Shown: piece after piece, positions 1 to 7,894 of the stretch | How positions within the stretch are numbered: the stretch's first letter is position 1 | Layout: the number at the start of each line of letters is the position of its first letter | Notes under the pieces: generated by a model | Database searches by the model: none | Told to the model about the DNA's origin: nothing | What the model saw: only the letters and a program-made list of their open reading frames with translations | Position numbers and translations under genes: made by a program | Source: Paenibacillus sophorae | GTDB taxonomy: Bacteria > Bacillota > Bacilli > Paenibacillales > Paenibacillaceae | Reading direction: 5' to 3' | Length of the DNA: 64,000 nucleotides | Assembly: GCF_018966525.1 (NCBI RefSeq) | Contig: NZ_CP076607.1 | Coordinates: 186,001-250,000, forward strand

Positions 1-30
1 AAAAAAAGACCCCGGAACTTCCAGGGTCTT
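1..30 (-). terminator. Intrinsic terminator after the cold-shock gene
   Basis: On the minus strand a GACCC/GGGTC-type stem is followed by seven T residues at the window edge. It lies about 65 bp past the csp stop codon. Confidence 0.8.
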
Positions 31-93
31 ACGCTAGCGTCGTCTCAATTTGCTAACCATCTACCGTATATGTAGGTCGGCTGTGCCGGATGA

Positions 94-291
94 TTATAAT
101 TTGATTACGTTAGCTGCTTGTGGTCCGCGTGCGCCTTCCACGATGTCAAACTCAACCGATTGTCCTTCTTCCAGCGTTTTGAATCCATCAGTTTGGATCG
201 CGGAGAAGTGAACGAATACGTCGCCGCCTTCTGCAGTCTCGATGAAACCGTAACCTTTTTCTGCGTTAAACCATTTTACTTTACCTTCCAT
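94..291 (-). CDS. Cold-shock protein, CspA/CspB family
   Basis: A 65-residue single cold-shock domain that binds single-stranded RNA or DNA and acts as an RNA chaperone. RNP1 (KGYGFI, residues 12-17) and RNP2 (VFVHF, 25-29) are intact, and the end (GPQAANV) is typical of Bacillus CspB/CspD. The open frame continues upstream, but the start is placed at ATG 291 because MEGKVKWF is the normal family N-terminus and an AAGGGA-type ribosome site lies about 11 bases upstream. It is a single-gene unit with its own promoter at 346-375 and terminator at 1-30. Which csp paralogue it is cannot be decided from this window. Confidence 0.95.
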   Translation of the reverse strand: MEGKVKWFNAEKGYGFIETAEGGDVFVHFSAIQTDGFKTLEEGQSVEFDIVEGARGPQAANVIKL

Positions 292-345
292 TGCTTGAAC
301 ATTCCCTTCATCATCAAATGAACGTGAGTCTTGCTCACAATTCTG

Positions 346-375
346 ACTATACCACCGCTGCTTCTCCATTGTCAA
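346..375 (-). promoter_or_regulatory. Sigma-A-type promoter of the cold-shock gene
   Basis: TTGACA (370-375), an 18 bp spacer and TATAGT (346-351) on the minus strand. The transcript would have a leader of roughly 50 nt containing a small hairpin (GTGAG, loop CAAGA, CTCAC). Leaders of this kind are common on cold-shock genes. Confidence 0.7.
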
Positions 376-513
376 TTGGAATAGAAAGTGATTACTTTCA
401 ATTAATTCCCATGTCAATGTTTATACAATTAAGAATGCTGCGATAATCAATCAAAAGAGGAACAGATGAGTAGTATTACCCCACTGTCCCCCAGATTGAA
501 ACATCATAAGAAT

Positions 514-849
514 TTATTTTTTTCGATCCATTAGAATGCTGTCCGGGGTGTACCCGGCCTCGTAAGCGCTGCGTTGGGCCTTGGCCTGATTGCGCTTCTG
601 GAGCCAATCCTGAGCCTCCAGACGCAGTGTATTCATCCGGGCGAGAATCTCGGAATCATGTTCCATAATTCGACGGATTTCCTGCTTTTGCTCTGATGTT
701 GGTTGGCAGGATACGGCTTCATCACCAATGGCATCAACAATTCTCTGGCGTTCCTCCACAAAGGACTCCAATTCCTCGTAAGAGGTCTCGTGAAGAATGG
801 AGATGATACCCTTAGTAAGTTGATCCAACTGCCCAATGAGATTATTCAT
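514..849 (-). CDS. fliT: FliT-like flagellar protein
   Basis: A 111-residue, charged, mostly helical protein directly downstream of fliS. Its start codon overlaps the end of fliS by 8 bp, which suggests translational coupling. Position (fliD-fliS-fliT), size and helical character match Firmicute FliT, which is thought to act as an export chaperone or late flagellar accessory factor. The family diverges strongly and no signature motif settles the case, so the call rests mainly on synteny. No clear terminator is visible between this gene and the csp promoter. Confidence 0.75.
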   Translation of the reverse strand: MNNLIGQLDQLTKGIISILHETSYEELESFVEERQRIVDAIGDEAVSCQPTSEQKQEIRRIMEHDSEILARMNTLRLEAQDWLQKRNQAKAQRSAYEAGYTPDSILMDRKK

Positions 850-1249
850 TTGCGCTTTCTGCCTGTGTTTGGTTGCCGGACAACTTGGATGCCTGCAGCC
901 ATGTTTCCCGCAGCTCGGTCAAATAACCGATCGCTTCATTTGCTTTTTCTTCATTTTTTCGGATATTGGCTTCAATAAGAAGATGGTTGGTATATTCATA
1001 GAGCGAATACAGATTTTTGGAAATTTCATAGGTAAAGTCCAGTGTGGACATCAGTTCGCTTACAATCGTCTGGGCTTTGCCGAAGTTAAGACTTGTCTTC
1101 TCATAGTCTTGTTTTTTCAGAGCATCCAAACCTGTGCGGACGAAACGAATTGCTCCATCGTACAGCATAATGACCAGCTGCGCCGGGTTGGAAGTCTGCA
1201 CTGAAGATTGCCGGTATTTTTCATAAGGAGATGTTATCAATTGTCTCAC
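842..1249 (-). CDS. fliS: Flagellin chaperone FliS
   Basis: A 135-residue protein with the FliS N-terminus (SPYEKYRQSSVQT, then PAQLVIMLYDGAIRF). FliS binds the disordered C-terminus of flagellin in the cytoplasm and prevents early polymerisation. In B. subtilis it also takes part in the FliW-flagellin-CsrA feedback loop, whose other members are encoded nearby (fliW, csrA, hag). It lies 9 bp after fliD and overlaps fliT. Confidence 0.95.
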   Translation of the reverse strand: MRQLITSPYEKYRQSSVQTSNPAQLVIMLYDGAIRFVRTGLDALKKQDYEKTSLNFGKAQTIVSELMSTLDFTYEISKNLYSLYEYTNHLLIEANIRKNEEKANEAIGYLTELRETWLQASKLSGNQTQAESANE

Positions 1250-1258
1250 CCTTTAATT

Positions 1259-2827
1259 TTAGGATTGTCCCAGGCTGGATAGCAGGTTCGAAGATTGTGA
1301 ATTCAATTTGCTCATAGCGGTTTCCATAGCTGTGAATTGTTTATAATAGCGTGTTTCGGCATTATTCAGGTTGGTCTGCATCGTGCTGATCCGAGTATTA
1401 TACTCTTTAAGCTGCTTGCCCATAATACTTTCTTCTTTATAGCTGCTGGTAAGATCACTGGAGAATTTATTGGTGCCTACTCTGGATACGAGGCTGTCCA
1501 AGGTGCTGTTGATTTTGGAAGCCAGCTTATCGAATACCCCATCATTCGGAGCACTGACGGTGCCTTGGAATAATTCCAGCACTCGTTGCGGATTATCGGT
1601 TACCGCCTGCTTCAGCTTGTTTTCGTCCAGGTGCAATTTTCCGCCTTCATAATAGGCTCCGGTTGTAATCCCTACCGAGCTAAGATCGCCTATGTGCGTA
1701 GTGATAACCTCGCGCATGGAAGAAAGTGCACTTCTGAGAATATCGTCATTTTTCAAAAGACCGCTTTTGGCCTTGGCTGTCCAGTTCGTGATATCGTCAT
1801 CTTTCATTTCCGCCTTCTGCTCGTCGGTCAGCGGCGCAAAATCACGGTATTTTTCTTCCGAAATCTTGGTGTTCAACACACTAATCAAACTGTTGTAGTC
1901 TTCAATAAATCCCTTGATCGTATCGATTGCTTTTTGTGGGTCGGTTGTTAGTGTAATGCTGGCCTTATTGGTATCGGCGGCACCGGGATCTACCGTTGGG
2001 TCAGCTACAGTTACCGTCGTTGCCTGCAAAGTCATTTGAACCCCGTTCACGGTAAAGATATTGCTGTCTTTGACCATTTTGGTTCCGTTAATGAACACAA
2101 TGGCGTCCACGCCCGGCTTAACATCCGTTGCGGGACCGATAGGCGGCGTGTACTGCTGTATACCTTTGAACGCATCCAGAAGAGTATTATCCCCCACGCC
2201 CGCTCCGAGTAGAACTTGGCCGGTCGATCCGGATGTCTTGGAAGCCAGAATGAGCTTGCCGGTTATCTCGTCAAAACTTGCCATAACCTTGGCATCCGCG
2301 TTTGAGTTAATTGTCGAAATGATGGTGGAGATTCCTGTCGAACCCTTAAATGTAAAACTCTGACCATTGACCTTCAGCTTGTACTCTTGGGCTTTATCCG
2401 CATCCGTGATCGCAGAGATCGGTGTCCCGTTGGCTGTCGCATTGGCTTCGGCCAAGGTTGATCCTGTAGTAAGCCCCGTTCCGGCCCCTTTAGTCTCCAG
2501 CGTTGCTTTCGTAGCCAGTTGGGTAATACTGACCTTCATATCGATCCCCGTTGCATTCGCGGAGGCTTCCGCCTTAAGTGCAGCAGTATTTCCGCTGACT
2601 ACCGCTTGCTGCGCATTCATCGCTGCGGAAACGCCATATTTGCTAATCAGCTTGTTCGAACGAAAATCAACCAGTTTGCTGTTAATCTCGCGGTAGCTGT
2701 CTCTTGTCCAGTCCAGCAGCGTTTTCTGCTGATTAAGCTTATCCAGCGGCACACGCTTGGCCGTCATCAAACTTTTAACCATACTGTCTATATCCATTCC
2801 TGAAAAGCCGTTAATACGTAGAGGCAT
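1259..2827 (-). CDS. fliD: Flagellar filament cap protein FliD (HAP2)
   Basis: 522 residues. The N-terminal FliD domain (residues about 1-100, starting MPLRINGFSGMDID) and the C-terminal FliD domain (about 280-520, ending in a coiled segment with SLGQS) are both present, with a variable region between. FliD caps the growing filament and promotes flagellin insertion. A strong AGGAGG site lies before ATG 2827. It is in one operon with flaG upstream and fliS-fliT downstream, read from the sigma-D-type promoter at 3274-3300. Confidence 0.97.
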   Translation of the reverse strand: MPLRINGFSGMDIDSMVKSLMTAKRVPLDKLNQQKTLLDWTRDSYREINSKLVDFRSNKLISKYGVSAAMNAQQAVVSGNTAALKAEASANATGIDMKVSITQLATKATLETKGAGTGLTTGSTLAEANATANGTPISAITDADKAQEYKLKVNGQSFTFKGSTGISTIISTINSNADAKVMASFDEITGKLILASKTSGSTGQVLLGAGVGDNTLLDAFKGIQQYTPPIGPATDVKPGVDAIVFINGTKMVKDSNIFTVNGVQMTLQATTVTVADPTVDPGAADTNKASITLTTDPQKAIDTIKGFIEDYNSLISVLNTKISEEKYRDFAPLTDEQKAEMKDDDITNWTAKAKSGLLKNDDILRSALSSMREVITTHIGDLSSVGITTGAYYEGGKLHLDENKLKQAVTDNPQRVLELFQGTVSAPNDGVFDKLASKINSTLDSLVSRVGTNKFSSDLTSSYKEESIMGKQLKEYNTRISTMQTNLNNAETRYYKQFTAMETAMSKLNSQSSNLLSSLGQS

Positions 2828-2844
2828 TTCTGAACCTCCTACCC

Positions 2845-3234
2845 TTATATTTTCTCATCAATTAAAATGCCGGCGATCTCCATCATTTTAGCTACCAAAT
2901 CCAACGTCTTCTCGGGCGGGACTTCGCGAATAAGCTCTCCCGTATCCTTATTCAGAACCTTGACCATGATATCATGAGTCTTCTCGTGAACACTGACTTC
3001 AAGTATCGTCTCAGGTCCCTGCAAAGATTTAACTGCCCGCTCAATCGTCCGAATGAGTTGTTCTTCGGCGATAGAAACATTAACTCCTTGGCTTTCCTTA
3101 AGAGTCAAATCCTTTGCGTCCCTAATCGGAGCACTTTGGTCAACCGGCTGCACCGGCCCTTTGCTTGACTTTACTTCGGGTCTACTTTGCCCACCGGATG
3201 GCGAACTAGCGGAAAGAGAAAACTGTACATTCAT
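2845..3234 (-). CDS. flaG: FlaG family protein (YvyC-like)
   Basis: 129 residues. The C-terminal FlaG domain (about residues 55-129) has the signature region VSVHEKTHDIMVKVL and REVPPEK. The N-terminal half is Ser/Pro/Lys-rich and probably disordered. The frame is open upstream to 3261, but GGAGGT sits about 10 bases before ATG 3234, which decides the start. FlaG proteins are linked to filament length control. It is the first gene of flaG-fliD-fliS-fliT. Confidence 0.9.
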   Translation of the reverse strand: MNVQFSLSASSPSGGQSRPEVKSSKGPVQPVDQSAPIRDAKDLTLKESQGVNVSIAEEQLIRTIERAVKSLQGPETILEVSVHEKTHDIMVKVLNKDTGELIREVPPEKTLDLVAKMMEIAGILIDEKI

Positions 3235-3273
3235 AAGACCCAGACCTCCAAACAACCTCATTTAATGATATAT

Positions 3274-3300
3274 ATATCGGTTATTTGCAGGGATTTTTTA
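3274..3300 (-). promoter_or_regulatory. Sigma-D-type promoter for flaG-fliD-fliS-fliT
   Basis: Minus strand: TAAA (3297-3300), a 15 bp spacer and ACCGATAT (3274-3281), 7 of 8 matches to the GCCGATAT -10. It lies about 40 bp before the flaG start, downstream of the hag terminator. Confidence 0.75.
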
Positions 3301-3382
3301 GGATTAGGGCGATATTATAAGAGTTTATCTTGAAATATCAGAAAGTTGAATTATAAAAGCTTGTACTTCACTGATACTATAA

Positions 3383-3413
3383 GAAAAAAGTCCCGGGCGG
3401 ATGCCCGGGACTT
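3383..3413 (-). terminator. Intrinsic terminator after hag
   Basis: A near-perfect stem (AGTCCCGGGC / GCCCGGGACT) around a short GGAT-type loop, followed on the minus strand by TTTTTTCTT. It isolates hag from the flaG operon. Confidence 0.9.
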
Positions 3414-3449
3414 CTATACTGATGTTTATAGCGGATAAGCCTGATTAAA

Positions 3450-5126
3450 TTAACGGAGCAGTTGCAGAACGCCTTGCGGTTGTTGGTTCGCTTGAGCCAA
3501 CATAGCTTGAGCAGCTTGAGCAAGGATGTTGTTCTTCGTTTGTTCCATCATTTCTTTCGCCATGTCCACGTCACGGATACGGGATTCAGCAGCAGTCAGG
3601 TTCTCGGAAGCTGTTCCCAAGTTGTTAATGGTGTGTTCCAGACGGTTTTGAACTGCACCAAGTTTAGCACGTTCGCTGGAAACTGCCGAAGTCGCTTTGT
3701 CCAGAACTGCGATAGCTTTGGAAGCATCTTCTCTAGTAGAGATGTTCAGAGCCGCTTCAGCTTTAACATCGTTTGTACCGTTAGTAACGGTGTTTTCAGT
3801 AGTGAAGCCAGCTTGTCCAGCATTGCCAGTGATACCCAGAGCAGCGGAACGCACGTCATTGATTGTCAGAGACATCGATTGACCTGTGTTAGCACCGATT
3901 TGGAATTTAGTGGAGAAACCTACTCCTTGTGCACCAGCGCCTACTACTTGGTCAACGTTTGTAACAGTAGTCATGTCTGCTGCTGTTGTAAATGCCAAAC
4001 CGGTTGCAGATGCAAGTGTACCAGCTGCTCCATCAGTTAATTTGATATCTTTACCTGTTTCAGAAATAAATTGAATTTCATTGTTTTTGGACAGAGAAGC
4101 AGTTACCTTGCCGTCAAGACCAGCTTTTTGCAATGCAGCATTTACGTCCTTGATAAGATCTTGTCTTGCTGCATCAGCAACATTGGTATCAGTGTTGAAA
4201 GTGTCATATGTTTTAGCAGTTGTACCCTCATTCAAGGTAACCGTTACTGCACTTTCCGATCCTACAGTAATATCAAATGTGCTACCTGCAGCAATTGAAG
4301 TATCGGCAGCTGCACCAAGTGCAGCGGATCCTTCTAGTCCAGCACGTTCAACTGTAGTTGGATCACCTACCGTTGCAGCTTGAGCAGCGCCCAAACCAAT
4401 AGCTGCATCAGCAAGTTGGCTAAACTCGATCTTACTGTTTTTACCCTCAGATTTAGCAGTGAACTCAAGACCAGTACCGCCAACTTTGATATCAACCAGG
4501 TCTGACAGCTTAGTACCACCAGATGTAACAGCACCAAGCAGAGCAGCGGATGCTGCATCATTACCAGTAGTTGTAACTCCACCAAGGTTGAATGTTTGAC
4601 CGTCTACTTTTATGAATGTGGTAGCAGCAACTGCCGCACCTGTAACAGCGCCCAACTCAATCTTAGCGCTAGTTGCTTGAGTAACCTTGCTGCTATCTCC
4701 CGAACCGATACCGCCGTTAAGCAATTTTTGAGTATTGAACTCAGTAGTGTTGCCGATACGGTTGATTTCGGAAGTCAGTTGGTTCATTTCGTCTTGCAGA
4801 GCGTTACGGTCAGTATCCGTGTTCGTTCCGTTCGCGGATTGGTTGGAGATTTCGCGCATACGTTGCAGGATGCTATGAGTTTCGCTCAGTGCGCCTTCAG
4901 CCGTTTGGATCAAGGAAATGCCGTCTTGAGCGTTACGGGAAGCTTGGTCGAGACCGCGGATTTGGCCGCGCATTTTTTCGGAGATTGCCAGGCCGGCAGC
5001 GTCATCGCCAGCACGGTTGATGCGAAGACCGGAAGACAGTTTCTCGATATTTTTGTTCGTGTTAGCTGTGTTGATGGACAGCTGGCGGTGAGTGTTCAGC
5101 GCCGCGATATTGTGGTTGATAATCAT
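3450..5126 (-). CDS. hag: Flagellin
   Basis: 558 residues, far longer than B. subtilis Hag (about 304). The conserved D0/D1 N-terminal domain (about 1-140, MIINHNIAALNT) and C-terminal domain (about 465-558, ending QGVLQLLR) are intact. The extra length is a Thr/Ala/Gly-rich central region (about 145-460) expected on the filament surface. I see no HExxH motif, so it is not a flagellinolysin type. The leader holds two CsrA-type hairpins and a sigma-D promoter. Monocistronic, with its own terminator. Confidence 0.97.
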   Translation of the reverse strand: MIINHNIAALNTHRQLSINTANTNKNIEKLSSGLRINRAGDDAAGLAISEKMRGQIRGLDQASRNAQDGISLIQTAEGALSETHSILQRMREISNQSANGTNTDTDRNALQDEMNQLTSEINRIGNTTEFNTQKLLNGGIGSGDSSKVTQATSAKIELGAVTGAAVAATTFIKVDGQTFNLGGVTTTGNDAASAALLGAVTSGGTKLSDLVDIKVGGTGLEFTAKSEGKNSKIEFSQLADAAIGLGAAQAATVGDPTTVERAGLEGSAALGAAADTSIAAGSTFDITVGSESAVTVTLNEGTTAKTYDTFNTDTNVADAARQDLIKDVNAALQKAGLDGKVTASLSKNNEIQFISETGKDIKLTDGAAGTLASATGLAFTTAADMTTVTNVDQVVGAGAQGVGFSTKFQIGANTGQSMSLTINDVRSAALGITGNAGQAGFTTENTVTNGTNDVKAEAALNISTREDASKAIAVLDKATSAVSSERAKLGAVQNRLEHTINNLGTASENLTAAESRIRDVDMAKEMMEQTKNNILAQAAQAMLAQANQQPQGVLQLLR

Positions 5127-5130
5127 TTGG

Positions 5131-5148
5131 AATTTCCTCCCTGAAATT
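5131..5148 (-). promoter_or_regulatory. CsrA-site hairpin covering the hag ribosome-binding site
   Basis: Minus strand: AATTTC and GAAATT form a 6 bp stem around the hexaloop AGGGAG (5137-5142). The loop fits the CsrA/RsmA consensus ANGGAN and contains the start of the GGAGG Shine-Dalgarno sequence. CsrA bound here would block translation. CsrA binding is inferred. Confidence 0.7.
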
Positions 5149-5157
5149 TAGTTAGTT

Positions 5158-5171
5158 CCACGTCCATGTGG
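5158..5171 (-). promoter_or_regulatory. Upstream CsrA-site hairpin in the hag leader
   Basis: Minus strand: CCAC and GTGG form a stem around the hexaloop ATGGAC (5162-5167), a match to ANGGAN. Its GGA lies 25 nt upstream of the GGA in the second hairpin, a spacing one CsrA dimer could bridge. Confidence 0.65.
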
Positions 5172-5224
5172 TAAACGCCAAACCATTAAGGTCGGCCGCC
5201 CTGCAGGATCAGCGTCTAAACTAT

Positions 5225-5252
5225 ATATCGTCAGGGACTCATGGACTATTTA
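5225..5252 (-). promoter_or_regulatory. Sigma-D-type promoter of hag
   Basis: Minus strand: TAAA (5249-5252), 16 bp spacer, GACGATAT (5225-5232), 7 of 8 matches to GCCGATAT. Transcription from here gives a leader of about 90 nt that includes both CsrA hairpins. Confidence 0.8.
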
Positions 5253-5282
5253 GAGTTATTCGAAGATTTTTTATCTTTTTTA

Positions 5283-5328
5283 CAAAAAACAAAAACAGAC
5301 GGCTCTCCTCAGTCACGAAAGCAGTCTG
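5283..5328 (-). terminator. Intrinsic terminator after the secreted protein gene
   Basis: An interrupted stem with CAGAC/GTCTG at its base and GCT/AGC inside, followed on the minus strand by TTTTTGTTTTTT. It ends the transcript coming from yviE-fliW-csrA and separates it from hag. Confidence 0.65.
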
Positions 5329-5361
5329 TCATTGTATACACACAAATATCCTCTAAACAGA

Positions 5362-6504
5362 TTAATAGATGGTAATTAGTTGAATGAATCCGTACTCTTC
5401 CTCGTAATGGAATCCCAGAGAGTGATTCCCCACTTTGTAGTCAAGTTCGTAACCGCCCTCTTCTTCGTTAAAATATTCCTCCCCAGGCTTACCAAGCCAC
5501 CGTTTTACATTGAAAGGGGTAAGATTACGTTCATCCGTAAATATATTAAATATCATGACGCGGGAACTGGCATTCAGATCATGCAAATAGTCGTTAAAAC
5601 CTACTGCATAATGGTCATAACGATAAAAGGCTCCCCATTCGCCATTTTCTTTGAACTTTGCCGTTTTCAGCTTATCTTTTACCGACTTAAAGGTCATGCC
5701 GAGCTTGAATTGAGGGTTAGCCGGCAAATATCCATTGAATGCAGCTGTTTTGAGGCTGTCTAAATAGGCGCGGTCCCCGCTTCCCGTGTTCGGCCATGCC
5801 GCTTGCTCCACATATCTGGTATCATCCAAGCGCAGCTCAAGTTTACTGATATCCAGCTTAAAGGTGTTAACTACATACTTGGACTTGCTGTTATCGTAGG
5901 CTTTGAATTGAACCCGTGATTTCGGCAAGCTGCGAATGCCGTCTCTTCGGCTCGCCGGATAATAATCGTCCATTCTCTTACCGTTATTATTCATGAATTT
6001 CAGCGGTTGAAGGACACCCGAACGAATAATAAACGGATGCGCAAGGTTGAAATTGGAGCTGCCCCATTCTGAAAAGAGTAACATGTCCGGCATGGACGCT
6101 CCGCTGCCTTTAACGGTATAATGCCAAGTCTGTGGCAAAGTGATTTCATGCAGCCCCAGATTGGCCGACTGAACAATCCCATATTTCTCCCCGTCCTTTA
6201 GCAAAGCCGCATGATATGTACCGGTATAGCTTTTATCACCCGCCTTGTTATTTGTCCAATAGTCTTGTTCCGTCAAGGCAGACACCTTCTCATCACCTGC
6301 AAAAATATAGACCGTATACGGTGTTTGAAAGGCGTCCCGCAAGGGAAACGATAGACGGCTGATACGTTTCAGCTCATCGGCGGCAATCCGGTTCTTCCCT
6401 TCGGCCGCGGCCTCAGAATGAAAGGGCACAAGCCATAACAAAAGACATGCAGCGATCAATACCACTACCATGTGTAAACATTTGTTTCTTTTCGGATGAT
6501 TCAT
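5362..6504 (-). CDS. Secreted protein of unknown function
   Basis: 380 residues; I do not recognise a family. The N-terminus is a Sec signal peptide: basic start (MNHPKRNK), hydrophobic core (about 11-26) and a likely AxA cleavage near SEAAA. The rest is soluble, polar and rich in aromatic residues, with no membrane segment and no cell-wall anchor. It lies 43 bp after csrA and before hag, a position with no counterpart in B. subtilis. A GGGAGAG ribosome site precedes the ATG. A TATAAT-like element at 6523-6528 could give it its own promoter but the -35 is poor. An extracellular role is likely; a flagellar role is only inferred from position. Confidence 0.8.
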   Translation of the reverse strand: MNHPKRNKCLHMVVVLIAACLLLWLVPFHSEAAAEGKNRIAADELKRISRLSFPLRDAFQTPYTVYIFAGDEKVSALTEQDYWTNNKAGDKSYTGTYHAALLKDGEKYGIVQSANLGLHEITLPQTWHYTVKGSGASMPDMLLFSEWGSSNFNLAHPFIIRSGVLQPLKFMNNNGKRMDDYYPASRRDGIRSLPKSRVQFKAYDNSKSKYVVNTFKLDISKLELRLDDTRYVEQAAWPNTGSGDRAYLDSLKTAAFNGYLPANPQFKLGMTFKSVKDKLKTAKFKENGEWGAFYRYDHYAVGFNDYLHDLNASSRVMIFNIFTDERNLTPFNVKRWLGKPGEEYFNEEEGGYELDYKVGNHSLGFHYEEEYGFIQLITIY

Positions 6505-6547
6505 CTTGCTCTCTCCCTGGTAATTATATTATCTATCTGTTAGAAGA

Positions 6548-6784
6548 TCAGTTATCCGGCCCACGAAGCCGATCGATTAGGGCATTCAAATCTGACTGTT
6601 GAGGAGCTGCTGACTCGCGGTTGGCCTCCTGGATGGAAAGATAGACTTCTTTACGGAAAATATCCACATGTTTGGGAGCAGAGATGCCTACCTTTACCGT
6701 GTCCCCATCAACACTCAAAATCGTCAGCTCAATCTGGTCTTGGATAACGATGGTCTCTCCTTTTTTGCGGGAAAGAACAAGCAT
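6548..6784 (-). CDS. csrA: Carbon storage / translational regulator CsrA
   Basis: 78 residues. The start MLVLSRKKGETI and the following beta-strand pattern are standard for the dimeric RNA-binding regulator CsrA. The frame opens 4 codons earlier, but that ATG abuts its only GA-rich site; GGATGGTGG before ATG 6784 supports this start, 1 nt after the fliW stop. In Bacillus, CsrA represses hag translation by binding GGA hairpins in the leader, and both predicted hairpins are present here at 5131-5171. Confidence 0.95.
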   Translation of the reverse strand: MLVLSRKKGETIVIQDQIELTILSVDGDTVKVGISAPKHVDIFRKEVYLSIQEANRESAAPQQSDLNALIDRLRGPDN

Positions 6785-6785
6785 T

Positions 6786-7232
6786 TTATCCACCATCCTT
6801 TCCGTCGATAACCGGCTGCTCTTGCAGCAGATTGTGCTTCGTATGATAAGGGGCTCGGTGCAGCACGATTTGTTTTCCGGTACGGCCGACAGGATTCAAT
6901 ACAATTGGAGCTAACAGATTAATCGTGGACTGTTCAATCTCTTCCTTTAGTGTAATGATACAACAAACCATCACTTCCGTTTCGATTTGCAGCTCCTCCG
7001 CCTCATCATCAGGCAGTTCAAATTCATAAGATGGATAGAAGGCAAAAGGGTCACCCAACAAAAAGGAGTGGCTTTGTTCCTTCACCGATTGCAGTACCCA
7101 AAATGGTGTATCCGCCATAGCAATCAAGGCAAAATCCGTCTCTTCATCAAATCCGGGAATTCCTTTGGGGAAATGATAAATCTGCTCTTCTTTCACTTCA
7201 AGTTCCCCCCAAGTCAGCGTTTCTATAATCAA
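6786..7232 (-). CDS. fliW: Flagellar assembly factor FliW (CsrA antagonist)
   Basis: 148 residues with the FliW pattern (IYHFPKGIPGFDEETDFALI, later FYPSYEFELPD). FliW binds flagellin or CsrA in a partner switch that links flagellin export to hag translation. The frame is open to a GTG at 7241, but GAGGAG would touch that codon; the same site is 8 bases from TTG 7232, which gives MIIETLTWGE, aligning with the usual MIID-type N-terminus. A TTG start is therefore preferred. Adjacent to csrA. Confidence 0.93.
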   Translation of the reverse strand: MIIETLTWGELEVKEEQIYHFPKGIPGFDEETDFALIAMADTPFWVLQSVKEQSHSFLLGDPFAFYPSYEFELPDDEAEELQIETEVMVCCIITLKEEIEQSTINLLAPIVLNPVGRTGKQIVLHRAPYHTKHNLLQEQPVIDGKDGG

Positions 7233-7312
7233 GTTGTTCACTCCTCAGAGTAGGATATTTAGATAGCAGAAAAGCTATAGAAGCGCTCTTCGGCACATCT
7301 ATAGCTCGATAA

Positions 7313-7879
7313 CTACATTTGAACATTCACTTCCGGCGGAATAAACTGCACGGAAGCATATTGCTGCATGTATATATCTAATTTGCCACGGGTGTATTCG
7401 ATCTCCGGTCGATTCCTTTCCACCTGGATATCAACTTGAGCCGGACGAAATTCAATTCGCGGTGCTCTAGTCTCAAAGTGGATGTCCACGTTGTCATACG
7501 ATGCCGGTCCGCGCGGCTCCGGAAATGAATTAGGTTCGGTATCCGATCCGTATACTTCGGCTATCGTATTGCCCGGCTTGAAAAACTCCGCCATCCGGTT
7601 CCCCTGCTCCACCTTTCGGGCAAGATTCTGCAGATACAGCTGCTGAATACCGGAATATATACGCTTATTCATATCCAGCACGCTGCCTCCATTATAAGCC
7701 GCCCGTGCTCTGGATTGATCAATGGTAAGGTCTGGCCTAAAAGACTCCACATTAAGCTCTCCCGGAGTAGTCGTTATCTTCACTTCAGCCTTAGGCTGCT
7801 TTATGGAGTAAGTTCCGGGATCAGAATCAATACCGATTACAGCAGGAGTCTGGCGTATTTGCAAAATGGGCTGCAGCAA
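7313..7879 (-). CDS. YviE-like flagellar-cluster protein (DUF6470 type)
   Basis: 188 residues between flgL and fliW, exactly where B. subtilis has yviE. The N-terminus (LQIRQTPAVIGI) and several repeated xxVDIQVxRxxPEIEYTRGKLDI-like beta segments in the C-terminal half are typical. There is no signal peptide. The function is unknown; the conserved place beside flgKL and fliW suggests a flagellar role. The start is TTG 7879 with GGAGGTGG 6 bases upstream. Confidence 0.8.
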   Translation of the reverse strand: MLQPILQIRQTPAVIGIDSDPGTYSIKQPKAEVKITTTPGELNVESFRPDLTIDQSRARAAYNGGSVLDMNKRIYSGIQQLYLQNLARKVEQGNRMAEFFKPGNTIAEVYGSDTEPNSFPEPRGPASYDNVDIHFETRAPRIEFRPAQVDIQVERNRPEIEYTRGKLDIYMQQYASVQFIPPEVNVQM

Positions 7880-7894
7880 TAATAGCCACCTCCA

